Source: PBB1 sp046154125 (GTDB lineage Bacteria > Pseudomonadota > Gammaproteobacteria > Burkholderiales > Burkholderiaceae_C). Taken from it: 43,296 bases of DNA. Location: positions 1 through 43,296 of the forward strand of contig JBJXEJ010000058.1 in assembly GCA_046154125.1 (NCBI GenBank), read 5' to 3'. Under the pieces are notes generated by a model that saw only the letters and a list, made by a program, of their open reading frames with translations, did no database searches and was not told where the DNA came from. Shown piece after piece: positions 26,576-33,349 of the stretch. A program made the translations under genes and the position numbers. The first letter of the stretch is position 1. The number at the start of each line of letters is the position of its first letter.

Positions 26576-28053
26576 TGCTGGTCCTCGATCACGATCGCGC
26601 GGGTGGCTACTGGGGCGCGGTGTATGTTTTCACCGCGATCAAGGGCCTGCAGGTGGTTATCGACGGCCCGGTGGGCTGCGAGAACCTGCCGGTGACCTCG
26701 GTCCTGCATTACACCGATGCCTTGCCGCCGCACGAGTTGCCGATCGTCGTCACTGGTCTCGCCGAAGAGCAGCTCGGACGCGAGGGTACCGAAGGCTCAA
26801 TGCGCCGGGCGCATGCTGCGCTCGATCCCGATCTGCCATCGGTGGTGGTGACCGGCTCGATAGCCGAGATGATCGGAGGCGGCGTCACGCCGTCGGGCAC
26901 CAACATCCAGCGCTTCCTGCCGCGCACGATCGATGAAGACCAGTGGCAATGCGCGAACCGCGCGATGTTCTGGCTGTGGACCGAGTACGGCATGAAGAAG
27001 GTGCCGGCGCGCAAGCCTCACGCCGAACGGCCGGCTGGCGAGAAGCCGCGGGTGAACATCATCGGGCCGTGCTACGGCACCTTCAACTGCCCAAGCGACC
27101 TGGCCGAGATCCGCCGTCTGGTGCAAGGCATCGGCGCCGAGGTCAACATGACCTTCCCGCTCGGCAGTCACCTGGCCGACGTGTCGCGGTTGGTCGAGGC
27201 CGACGTCAACATCTGCATGTACCGCGAATTCGGCCGCATGCTGTGCGAGGCGCTGGATCGTCCGTACCTGCAGGCACCGATCGGCCTGCACAGCACCACG
27301 AAATTCCTTCGCAAACTGGGCGAACTGCTGGGCCTGGATCCCGAGCCCTTCATCGAGCGCGAGACGCACACGACGATCAAGCCGATATGGGACCTGTGGC
27401 GCTCTGTCACTCAGGACTTCTTCGGCACCGCCAGCTTTGCAGTCGTCGCCAACGACACCTACACGCGCGGGATCCGCCACTTCCTCGAAGACGAGATGGG
27501 CCTGCCATGTCAATTCGCGGTGTCGCGGCTGCCCGGCGCCAAGACCGACAACGAAGAGGTCCGCCGGTTGGTCAAGGACAAGACACCGCTGGTGATGTAC
27601 GGCAGCTACAACGAGCGCATCTACCTCGCCGAATGCGGCGGAGGCTCGATGATGAAAGCCAGCTTCATCCCGGCCTCGTTCCCGCTGCCGATCATCCGGC
27701 GCCACACAGGCACGCCATTCATGGGCTACTCCGGTGCGACCTACATCGTTCAGGAGTTCTGCAACGCGTTGTTCGACGCGTTGTTCCACATCCTGCCGCT
27801 AGGCACCGATCTCGACCGGGTCGAACCGACCCTGGCGCGCGTTGATGGACAGGCGCCCAGCCCTTGGGATATCGACGCCCAGGAGTTGCTGGACGAGTAC
27901 GTTCAGACCGAGCCGGTGCTGGTCCAGATTTCTGCGGCCAAGCGACTGCGGGACCGCGCCGAGCGCGACGCACGACGTGCAGGTGAGGACCGCGTGACTG
28001 CCGCACGCGTGCTGGCGTCGCGGGAAGCCATGCGTCAGGGAGAGCCGGCATGA
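26575..28053 (+). CDS. bchZ: Chlorophyllide a reductase subunit BchZ
   Basis: 492 residues from the ATG that shares a base with the bchY stop; the longer open frame upstream lies inside bchY. NifK-like, with an early cluster motif GPVGCENLPVTS (near 31) and GPCYGTFNCPSD (near 163). It pairs with BchY as the catalytic component of chlorophyllide a oxidoreductase. 143 bp separate it from pufB, too little for pufQ. Confidence 0.96.
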   Translation: MLVLDHDRAGGYWGAVYVFTAIKGLQVVIDGPVGCENLPVTSVLHYTDALPPHELPIVVTGLAEEQLGREGTEGSMRRAHAALDPDLPSVVVTGSIAEMIGGGVTPSGTNIQRFLPRTIDEDQWQCANRAMFWLWTEYGMKKVPARKPHAERPAGEKPRVNIIGPCYGTFNCPSDLAEIRRLVQGIGAEVNMTFPLGSHLADVSRLVEADVNICMYREFGRMLCEALDRPYLQAPIGLHSTTKFLRKLGELLGLDPEPFIERETHTTIKPIWDLWRSVTQDFFGTASFAVVANDTYTRGIRHFLEDEMGLPCQFAVSRLPGAKTDNEEVRRLVKDKTPLVMYGSYNERIYLAECGGGSMMKASFIPASFPLPIIRRHTGTPFMGYSGATYIVQEFCNALFDALFHILPLGTDLDRVEPTLARVDGQAPSPWDIDAQELLDEYVQTEPVLVQISAAKRLRDRAERDARRAGEDRVTAARVLASREAMRQGEPA

Positions 28054-28163
28054 CCCGGTTTGCTTCGACAGCCCGTGATGAATTCGTTCGGCATCCGCTG
28101 AACACACCGAATGTCGTGGCGCAGTGCTGCGGCTGCCTCGATCGCGCGGGCTCTGCGCGGTAC

Positions 28164-28177
28164 CGGCCGAATGGCCG
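28164..28177 (+). other. Small hairpin in the pufB leader
   Basis: CGGCC/GGCCG with loop GAAT, 19 nt before the pufB start and just ahead of the AAGGAG ribosome site (28183-28188). It could mark an mRNA processing or stability element at the 5' end of puf. No PpsR box is visible in the bchZ-pufB gap. Confidence 0.35.
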
Positions 28178-28196
28178 TCCTTAAGGAGTAAATCCT

Positions 28197-28343
28197 ATGG
28201 CTGAAAGAAAAGGCTCGTTATCAGGCCTGACAGATGAAGAGGCACAGGAGTTTCACAGATTCTGGGTGCAAGGTTTCATCGGCTTCACGGCAGTCGCCGT
28301 GGTAGCGCATTTCCTGGTGTGGGCGTGGCGTCCTTGGCTCTGA
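28197..28343 (+). CDS. pufB: LH1 light-harvesting beta polypeptide PufB
   Basis: A 48-residue single-span protein starting MAERKGSLSGLTDEEAQ. It has the two beta-chain histidines, His20 (EFHRFW) and His38 (VVAHF), the latter the bacteriochlorophyll a ligand, and the closing WAWRPWL. It forms the outer helix of the LH1 ring around the reaction centre. AAGGAG lies 8 nt before the ATG. The gene begins the puf operon, with no pufQ in front. Confidence 0.96.
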   Translation: MAERKGSLSGLTDEEAQEFHRFWVQGFIGFTAVAVVAHFLVWAWRPWL

Positions 28344-28367
28344 ACTGAATCCCGGAAGGGGAATGCT

Positions 28368-28592
28368 ATGGCTGATACAACGAATCTCTCTCTGCAACAG
28401 ATTTTGAAGAAAGACTCCAAAGTTTATCTGGCGATCTTTGCAGTGGGCTTTTGCTTGTTTTTGCTGATCGCCGTCTTTGCGCAAGTGATGACATGGCAGT
28501 GGCGTTCTTGGTTGCCGGGAGCAGAGGCAGAGAAATCATTGATAGGCGGAGTAAAGGGTGCGGTTTATACCTTTATGTCGCATTTACTTTAG
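28368..28592 (+). CDS. LH1 beta-like small membrane protein with His-to-Gln change, between pufB and pufA
   Basis: 74 residues with one membrane helix (about 19-42). A gapless alignment to PufB from the C-terminal side pairs AQVMTWQWRSWL with AHFLVWAWRPWL: Gln39 replaces the pigment ligand His38, and Leu21 replaces His20. After that comes a 25-residue tail (PGAEAEKSLIGGVKGAV...SHLL) absent from PufB. The ribosome site GGAAGGGG (28354-28361) is strong, and the TAG stop overlaps the pufA ribosome site (AGGAG), so the frame is well supported. Standard purple-bacterial operons have pufB directly followed by pufA. It is probably a beta paralogue that does not bind pigment in the usual way, perhaps an LH1 ring-interrupting or assembly subunit. 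Function is inferred. Confidence 0.85.
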   Translation: MADTTNLSLQQILKKDSKVYLAIFAVGFCLFLLIAVFAQVMTWQWRSWLPGAEAEKSLIGGVKGAVYTFMSHLL

Positions 28593-28602
28593 GAGATTGA
28601 CC

Positions 28603-28809
28603 ATGTGGAGAATTTGGCGTTTGTTCGATCCGCTTCGTGCGATGGTCGTGCAAGGTATTTTCCTGTTCGGATTGGCTGTGATGATTCACCTCGTGCTGCT
28701 GAGCACGTCGACCTTCAACTGGATCGATGGCGCAAATGCGCGAGCCAAGGTTTCGCAGTCGCAGCACGCTGCCTTGCCCGCTGGAGTCACCTCGCCCGTC
28801 GCGAAGTAA
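28603..28809 (+). CDS. pufA: LH1 light-harvesting alpha polypeptide PufA
   Basis: 68 residues opening MWRIWRLFDPLRAMVVQG, the classical LH1 alpha start, with a membrane helix and His29 (AVMIH) as the bacteriochlorophyll ligand, then TFNWIDGA. A 24-residue polar tail follows (to SPVAK), probably on the periplasmic side. It pairs with PufB to form the LH1 subunit. AGGAG lies 8 nt upstream, overlapping the previous stop codon. Confidence 0.96.
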   Translation: MWRIWRLFDPLRAMVVQGIFLFGLAVMIHLVLLSTSTFNWIDGANARAKVSQSQHAALPAGVTSPVAK

Positions 28810-28812
28810 CAA

Positions 28813-28835
28813 CTACGGGCTTGTGCCCGCGGTAG
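28813..28835 (+). other. Intercistronic hairpin 1, pufA-pufL
   Basis: GGGC/GCCC with loop TTGT, extended by CTAC/GTAG across a small bulge. Stem-loops in this gap are known in other purple bacteria to protect the pufBA message, giving more LH1 than reaction-centre mRNA. Confidence 0.5.
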
Positions 28836-28842
28836 GCGGGGT

Positions 28843-28858
28843 CCGGGTATTTTCCCGG
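28843..28858 (+). other. Intercistronic hairpin 2, pufA-pufL
   Basis: CCGGG/CCCGG with loop TATTTT. It lies directly after hairpin 1 and 68 nt before pufL. There is no T-run after it, which favours a role in mRNA stability over termination. Confidence 0.5.
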
Positions 28859-28925
28859 CCTCGTCTTCCAAACAGAATTCAGCCCACGGCGACCAGGTAT
28901 CGCCCCGGGCGCCGAGGAGTCGCTT

Positions 28926-29750
28926 ATGGCCACGCTCAGTTTTGAAAGAAAGTACCGCATTCGCGGTGGAACCCTGGTCGGAGGGGATCTGTTCGACTTC
29001 TGGGTAGGGCCGTTCTACGTCGGATTCTTCGGAGTAACGACCGTATTTTTTGCGGCGCTTGGAACTGCATTGATACTGTGGGGTGCAGCGCTTGGTGGCA
29101 CCTGGAACGTCTGGCAAATCAACATAGCCCCTCCTGATTTGAAGTATGGCCTTGGCTTTGCACCATTGCGTGAAGGCGGCCTCTGGCAACTCATAACAGT
29201 ATGTGCCATCGGTGCATTCAGCTCATGGGCTTTGAGAGAAGTAGAAATATGCAGGAAGCTTGGAATGGGGCTTCATGTGCCTATCGCTTTCTCATTTGCA
29301 ATATTCGCTTACGTGACGCTGGTGGTGATCAGGCCAGTGCTGATGGGTGCGTGGGGTCATGGCTTCCCTTATGGAATTCTCAGCCACCTCGATTGGGTAT
29401 CGAATACTGGTTACCAGTATCTCCATTTCCATTACAACCCGGCACACATGCTGGCCATCAGCTTCTTCTTCACCACGACGTTTGCCCTGTCTTTGCACGG
29501 CGCACTGGTCTTGTCCTCCACCAATCCGAAGAAAGGTGAGACGGTCAAGTCTCCCGAACATGAGGACACGTTCTTCCGCGACACCATCGGGTATTCGATC
29601 GGCACCCTGGGCATCCATCGGCTTGGCTTGTTCCTGGCTCTTTCGGCCGTGTTCTGGAGTGCTGTCTGCATCGTGATCAGCGGACCGTTCTGGACCCGCG
29701 GCTGGCCAGAGTGGTGGGGCTGGTGGTTGAACCTTCCGATCTGGTCTTGA
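28926..29750 (+). CDS. pufL: Photosynthetic reaction centre L subunit
   Basis: 274 residues with five membrane spans. Ligands are in place: His154 (ILSHLDW), His174 (NPAH, special pair), and His191 and His231 (non-heme iron). It forms the L/M heterodimer carrying bacteriochlorophylls, bacteriopheophytins and quinones, and drives light-induced electron transfer to quinone. GAGGAG precedes the ATG. The first few hundred bases are less GC-rich than the neighbouring bch genes, as are pufB and the beta-like gene. Confidence 0.98.
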   Translation: MATLSFERKYRIRGGTLVGGDLFDFWVGPFYVGFFGVTTVFFAALGTALILWGAALGGTWNVWQINIAPPDLKYGLGFAPLREGGLWQLITVCAIGAFSSWALREVEICRKLGMGLHVPIAFSFAIFAYVTLVVIRPVLMGAWGHGFPYGILSHLDWVSNTGYQYLHFHYNPAHMLAISFFFTTTFALSLHGALVLSSTNPKKGETVKSPEHEDTFFRDTIGYSIGTLGIHRLGLFLALSAVFWSAVCIVISGPFWTRGWPEWWGWWLNLPIWS

Positions 29751-29774
29751 CGCGGCTGCACTAGGAGACAACTC

Positions 29775-30758
29775 ATGGCTGAATACCAAAACATATTTAC
29801 CAGTGTGCAGGCAGTCGGGCCGACCCACCATGGCATCGAGCTACCGCACGGCAATGCTGCGCGCACAGGCGAAGAACCTGCAATCGTTCATTTGCTGGGT
29901 CGCATCGGCAACGCCCAGATCGGGCCGGTCTATCTCGGCAGTCTTGGTGTGGCGTCGCTGATGCTCGGGATGTTCGCGTTCAACATCATTGGCTTCAACA
30001 TGCTGGCCTCGGTCAACTGGAGTCCGATCGAGTTCATTCGACAGCTTTTCTGGCTGGGCCTGGAACCGCCGCCACCTCAGAATGGCCTGGCACTGCCGCA
30101 ATCGATGAATCAGGGCGGCTGGTGGTTGCTGGCCGGGTTCCTGACCACCATTTCCGTGTTCCTCTGGTTTGCCCGAACTTATCGGCGAGCTCGCCAGCTC
30201 GGACTCGGGACGCACGTCGCGTGGGCCTTTCTTGCCGCGATCTGGCTGTTCCTGGTGCTCGGCTTCATCCGTCCGGTGTTGATGGGCAGCTGGGGTGAGG
30301 CAGTGCCGTTCGGCATCTTCCCGCACCTCGACTGGACGGCGGCGTTTTCCATTCGCTACGGAAACCTGTTCTACAACCCGTTCCACATGCTGTCGATTGC
30401 GTTCCTGTACGGCTCCACGCTGCTGTTCGCGATGCATGGCGCGACGATTCTCGCGGTCAGCCGCTTCGGCGGTGAGCGCGAAATCGAGCAGATCACTGAT
30501 CGCGGAACCGCCTCCGAACGTGCTGCCTTGTTCTGGCGCTGGACGATGGGATTCAACGCAACGATGGAATCGATCCACCGCTGGGCCTGGTGGTTTGCCG
30601 TACTCACCCCGCTGACGGGTGGAATCGGCATCCTGCTCACGGGTACGGTGGTCGACAACTGGTACCTGTGGGCCGTGAAACACCATGTGGCTCCGATGTA
30701 CCCGGCCGTCTGGGCCCCTGTGATCGATCCCGCCACGCTCCAGGGAGTCAAGCCATGA
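29775..30758 (+). CDS. pufM: Photosynthetic reaction centre M subunit
   Basis: 327 residues. His204 (NPFH) is the special-pair ligand; His221, Glu236 and His268 bind the non-heme iron. Five membrane spans. AGGAG precedes the ATG. The stop overlaps the pufC start (ATGA), so the cytochrome is made in step with the reaction centre. The periplasmic C-terminus (HHVAPMYPAVWAPVIDPAT) is longer than in species lacking PufC, as expected for a cytochrome-docked centre. Confidence 0.98.
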   Translation: MAEYQNIFTSVQAVGPTHHGIELPHGNAARTGEEPAIVHLLGRIGNAQIGPVYLGSLGVASLMLGMFAFNIIGFNMLASVNWSPIEFIRQLFWLGLEPPPPQNGLALPQSMNQGGWWLLAGFLTTISVFLWFARTYRRARQLGLGTHVAWAFLAAIWLFLVLGFIRPVLMGSWGEAVPFGIFPHLDWTAAFSIRYGNLFYNPFHMLSIAFLYGSTLLFAMHGATILAVSRFGGEREIEQITDRGTASERAALFWRWTMGFNATMESIHRWAWWFAVLTPLTGGIGILLTGTVVDNWYLWAVKHHVAPMYPAVWAPVIDPATLQGVKP

Positions 30759-32131
30759 AGAAGAAGTACACGTCCATGTTGCGTCTGGTGGTGCTTTCGG
30801 CTGTGACTTTGCTGGCAGGGTGCGAGCGACCGCCCATCGAGGTGGTGCAACACGGCTTCCGTGGCACCGGCATGGCTGAGATCTACAACCCTCGGACCGT
30901 TGCCACACAGGCGAAGCTCAACGAGGTGCCGGCAGCAATTGCACCGGCCACTCCAGGCGGACCGCCAGCGGCGCAGGTGTACCAGAACGTCCAGGTTCTC
31001 AACGATCTGACAGTAGGAGAGTTCTCCCGTCTGATGGTGGCGATGACTTCCTGGGTCGCTCCGGAGCAGGGCTGCACCTATTGCCACAACGCGCAGAACT
31101 TCGCCTCGGACGAGAACTACACCAAGGTGGTTGCTCGAAAGATGCTGCAGATGACGCGCAAGATCAACACGGACTACAAGTCGCACGTCGCCGCAACCGG
31201 TGTCACCTGCTACACCTGCCACCGTGGAAACAACATACCGACGAACGTGTGGTTCAAGGCGCCACACGAGGATCGAACCGACGCGATGATCGGCGACAAG
31301 GCCGGGCAGAACACGGTCTCGTTGGTGGCCAATAAATCATCTCTGCCGGTCGATCCGTTCACTCCATTGCTGCTGGGAACCGAAGACATCCGAGTCAACG
31401 GAACGACCGCGCTTCCAACGGGAAATCGTCATTCGATCAAGCAGGCCGAGTGGACGTACAGCCTGATGACACACATGTCGACCTCGCTCGGCGTGAACTG
31501 CACCTACTGCCACAACAGCCGCTCGTTCGCGAATTGGGCCGAAAGCCCTCCTCAGCGTGTCACCGCCTGGTACGGCATCCGCATGGTGCGCGACCTGAAT
31601 ACGCAGTACATGGAACCGATCGAGAAAGTGTTTCCGGCGCACCGCCTCGGGCCGTCGGGTGACGTCGCCAAGGCGAATTGTTCGACTTGCCACCAAGGTG
31701 CATTCAAGCCGCTTTATGGTGTCAGCATGCTGAAGGATCACCCGGAACTGGCAGGCCAGAAGCCTGCGCTGGCGTCGCCCGCTGCTGGCGAAGTGGCCGC
31801 TCCTCCGGTGTCCGCCGACTCGGCAACGGTGTTCTTTGCGGTCGGCTCATCGGTGCTGACCGACGACGCAGCCAAGAAACTCGATGCGGTGTTGCTGGGC
31901 TTGTCCAGCAACACATCTGCAAAAGCCGTGATTTCAGGCTTCCACTCTGCGGCTGGAGACCTGAAGCAGAACCAGGAACTGGCCAAGCAACGAGCGCTCG
32001 CGGTGAGAGACGTGCTTCAGGCGCGTGGAATCCCCGCTGAGCGCGTTCTGCTCGAAAAGCCGCAATCGGCCGAAGCAAACCTTTCCGGTGAGGATCCACA
32101 AGCCCGTCGGGTAGACGTTGCAATCAGATAG
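30755..32131 (+). CDS. pufC: Reaction centre tetraheme cytochrome PufC with C-terminal OmpA-like domain
   Basis: 458 residues from the ATG overlapping pufM. A lipoprotein signal ends in LLAGC (Cys23), so the mature protein is probably acylated and anchored in the inner membrane. Four heme sites are CTYCH (107-111), CYTCH (152-156), CTYCH (249-253) and CSTCH (309-313). It re-reduces the photo-oxidised special pair. After an Ala/Pro linker (about 335-355), residues 356-458 form an OmpA-like fold: FFAVGSSVLTDDA, ISGFHSAAGD, NQELAKQRALAVRDVL and RRVDVAIR. The usual peptidoglycan-contact Asp of GxTD is Ser398 here, while the Arg of the xxRA helix (Arg413) is kept. Usual PufC ends soon after the fourth heme, so this is a fusion. 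Confidence 0.95.
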   Translation: MKKKYTSMLRLVVLSAVTLLAGCERPPIEVVQHGFRGTGMAEIYNPRTVATQAKLNEVPAAIAPATPGGPPAAQVYQNVQVLNDLTVGEFSRLMVAMTSWVAPEQGCTYCHNAQNFASDENYTKVVARKMLQMTRKINTDYKSHVAATGVTCYTCHRGNNIPTNVWFKAPHEDRTDAMIGDKAGQNTVSLVANKSSLPVDPFTPLLLGTEDIRVNGTTALPTGNRHSIKQAEWTYSLMTHMSTSLGVNCTYCHNSRSFANWAESPPQRVTAWYGIRMVRDLNTQYMEPIEKVFPAHRLGPSGDVAKANCSTCHQGAFKPLYGVSMLKDHPELAGQKPALASPAAGEVAAPPVSADSATVFFAVGSSVLTDDAAKKLDAVLLGLSSNTSAKAVISGFHSAAGDLKQNQELAKQRALAVRDVLQARGIPAERVLLEKPQSAEANLSGEDPQARRVDVAIR

Positions 32132-32160
32132 CGATCTGTAGTGCCGCGTTACCTGGGTTG

Positions 32161-32187
32161 AAAGGCGGCCATGAGGCCGCCTTTTTT
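32161..32187 (+). terminator. Rho-independent terminator of the puf operon
   Basis: A perfect 10-bp stem AAAGGCGGCC/GGCCGCCTTT with loop ATGA, ending in a run of six T. It lies 29 nt after the pufC stop and should end the crt-bch-puf transcripts. Confidence 0.92.
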
Positions 32188-32396
32188 GCTTTTCGAAAGA
32201 GTTGGCGCCCACGTGTGAATGCTGTGGATCATACGATTCACACCAAGTATCCGGCAATCTCCTGCTTCAGACCACGGCGCCACCCACCGGGTGTTCTATT
32301 TACTGATCGAAGGCAATTCAAGTGGTGCGCCGGGTCGAGTGCCGAGAAATTGGTGCCTAGCAATTCGGACGCAGAAAATCAGTTTAATACTGAATT

Positions 32397-32421
32397 AAAA
32401 CAACAAGATGGAGCGCACTCC
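32397..32421 (-). terminator. Weak terminator-like hairpin after the SOS mini-gene
   Basis: On the minus strand, GGAG/CTCC with a 4-base loop (32410-32421) is followed by a T-rich stretch (32397-32409). The stem is short. If used, it would end a transcript of about 180 nt from the SOS promoter. Confidence 0.3.
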
Positions 32422-32471
32422 TCAACCAATACATTACGTTCAAATCGAATTGAGCCGGGTGCCCATGCTGT

Positions 32472-32558
32472 TCATAGCCACTGAAGCAGGCGCTGAATCC
32501 AGACCGGGATGCGCGCAGCGGGCTTGGGCCGATAGAACTGGCGATACCTTCCATCCAT
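32472..32558 (-). CDS. Candidate SOS-controlled 28-residue peptide
   Basis: The ORF encodes MDGRYRQFYRPKPAARIPVW followed by IQRLLQWL. It is strongly basic in its first half and amphipathic/hydrophobic at the end. AAGGG (32565-32569) is 6 nt from the ATG. The LexA box is 12 bp upstream of the start codon and overlaps a sigma70-type promoter. I do not recognise a family. SOS-induced membrane-active peptides such as TisB are of similar size, but this one is less hydrophobic and has no sequence similarity that I can see. It could also be a leader of a small RNA. Confidence 0.45.
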   Translation of the reverse strand: MDGRYRQFYRPKPAARIPVWIQRLLQWL

Positions 32559-32570
32559 GATGCACCCTTA

Positions 32571-32590
32571 TACTGTTTATATATACAGTA
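32571..32590. promoter_or_regulatory. LexA (SOS) box
   Basis: TACTGTTTATATATACAGTA is a CTGT-N8-ACAG palindrome differing at one base from the E. coli-type consensus LexA operator (T for A in the centre). It overlaps the -10 of the minus-strand promoter at 32587-32615, so binding would block initiation. Confidence 0.8.
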
Positions 32591-32615
32591 TCTCTTCGCT
32601 GCCGAGATCTGTCAA
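32587..32615 (-). promoter_or_regulatory. Predicted LexA-controlled promoter
   Basis: On the minus strand: a perfect TTGACA (32615-32610), a 17-bp spacer, then GATACT (32592-32587). Transcription should begin near 32580 and run toward lower coordinates, giving a leader of about 20 nt before the mini-ORF. Confidence 0.65.
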
Positions 32616-32743
32616 GCGAAAAGTAGGCAGCTCATGCAGTGTGGAAATCTAGGGGGGACGGGCATGGATCGCGGTCATCCTCATGTGGTGTGCAGCGCGA
32701 TCACCACTGCAACGGTGTTCCGGCCGGCGCTGTCATCACGTGA

Positions 32744-33280
32744 TCACTTCATCTTCGACGCCAACTTGATCGACTCTCCGGCGACCATGAACTGGCCATG
32801 CCCTCGGTGATGCAGGGTTCGCGGGTCCTTGCAAGCGGGATCGATCCAGGCCTTGATGACTTCGAGAACGAAGAAGTTGTAGCGGTTCATCAGCCTCGTA
32901 TCGTGAACGCGGCATTCGAGGTTGGCGTGACACTCGGCGATCAAGGGAGAAGCGACCAGCGAGGCCGGCTCAGGCGTCAACCCGAAAGCCTCGAACTTGT
33001 CGACGCGCCGACCCGTGCTGTTGCCGCAAGCCACCACCTTGGATGCAAGATCCAGCGTCGGTATGTTGATGACGCAGTGCCTTGTGGACCTGAGCGCGGC
33101 AAAGCTGAAATTGTTCTGGCTCACGACGCAGCCCACCAGCGGTGGTTCGAACTCCATCATCGTGTGCCAGGACATCGTCATCACGTCGGCAACGCCCTTG
33201 AGAGACGTGGTGAGCAGCACCACCGGCCCTGGTTCGAGCAGACCGTAGACCTTGGACAGGGGCAGGGAGCGCTTGGTCAT
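32744..33280 (-). CDS. Flavin reductase / flavoprotein oxygenase family protein
   Basis: 178 residues from the ATG at 33280 (MTKRSLPLSKVYGLLEPGP), with GGAG about 14 nt upstream; a longer frame to 33331 is possible. The split-barrel FMN-binding features PVVLLTT, MTMSWHTMMEFEPPLVGCVV, FAALRSTRHCVINI and ECHANLECRV fit the flavin reductase-like family (FlaRed/DIM6). These proteins supply reduced flavin or act on small aromatics; the partner here is unknown. It stands alone on the minus strand, with a pseudogene region upstream. Confidence 0.85.
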   Translation of the reverse strand: MTKRSLPLSKVYGLLEPGPVVLLTTSLKGVADVMTMSWHTMMEFEPPLVGCVVSQNNFSFAALRSTRHCVINIPTLDLASKVVACGNSTGRRVDKFEAFGLTPEPASLVASPLIAECHANLECRVHDTRLMNRYNFFVLEVIKAWIDPACKDPRTLHHRGHGQFMVAGESIKLASKMK

Positions 33281-33349
33281 AGACACCGTCTCCGAATTGC
33301 GTCGTTGGCCATGCGCCACCAGCGTTGACAATCGACGAACAGGACGGCT

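Larger units (their letters stand above)
32188..32743. other. Gene-poor interval with an SOS promoter
   Basis: Apart from the LexA box, promoter, mini-ORF and weak terminator listed separately, I see no convincing gene in these 556 bases. The part 32370-32420 is unusually AT-rich and holds the inverted repeat TTTAAT/ATTAAA (32383-32399). A 50-codon plus-strand frame at 32408-32560 lacks supporting signals. Confidence 0.6.

Noticed and set aside
28368..28592. Reading of the pufB-pufA insert as a PufX homologue
   Set aside because: Length and the terminal HLL resemble PufX only superficially, while the membrane part aligns without gaps to PufB; position after pufB also argues for a beta paralogue.
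32383..32399. TTTAAT/ATTAAA inverted repeat in an AT-rich patch
   Set aside because: Short and AT-only; no T-run or neighbouring gene that would make it a terminator or operator.
32408..32560. 50-codon plus-strand frame crossing the SOS mini-gene region
   Set aside because: No ribosome site and no promoter pointing at it; no recognisable motif. It runs opposite to the LexA-controlled promoter.
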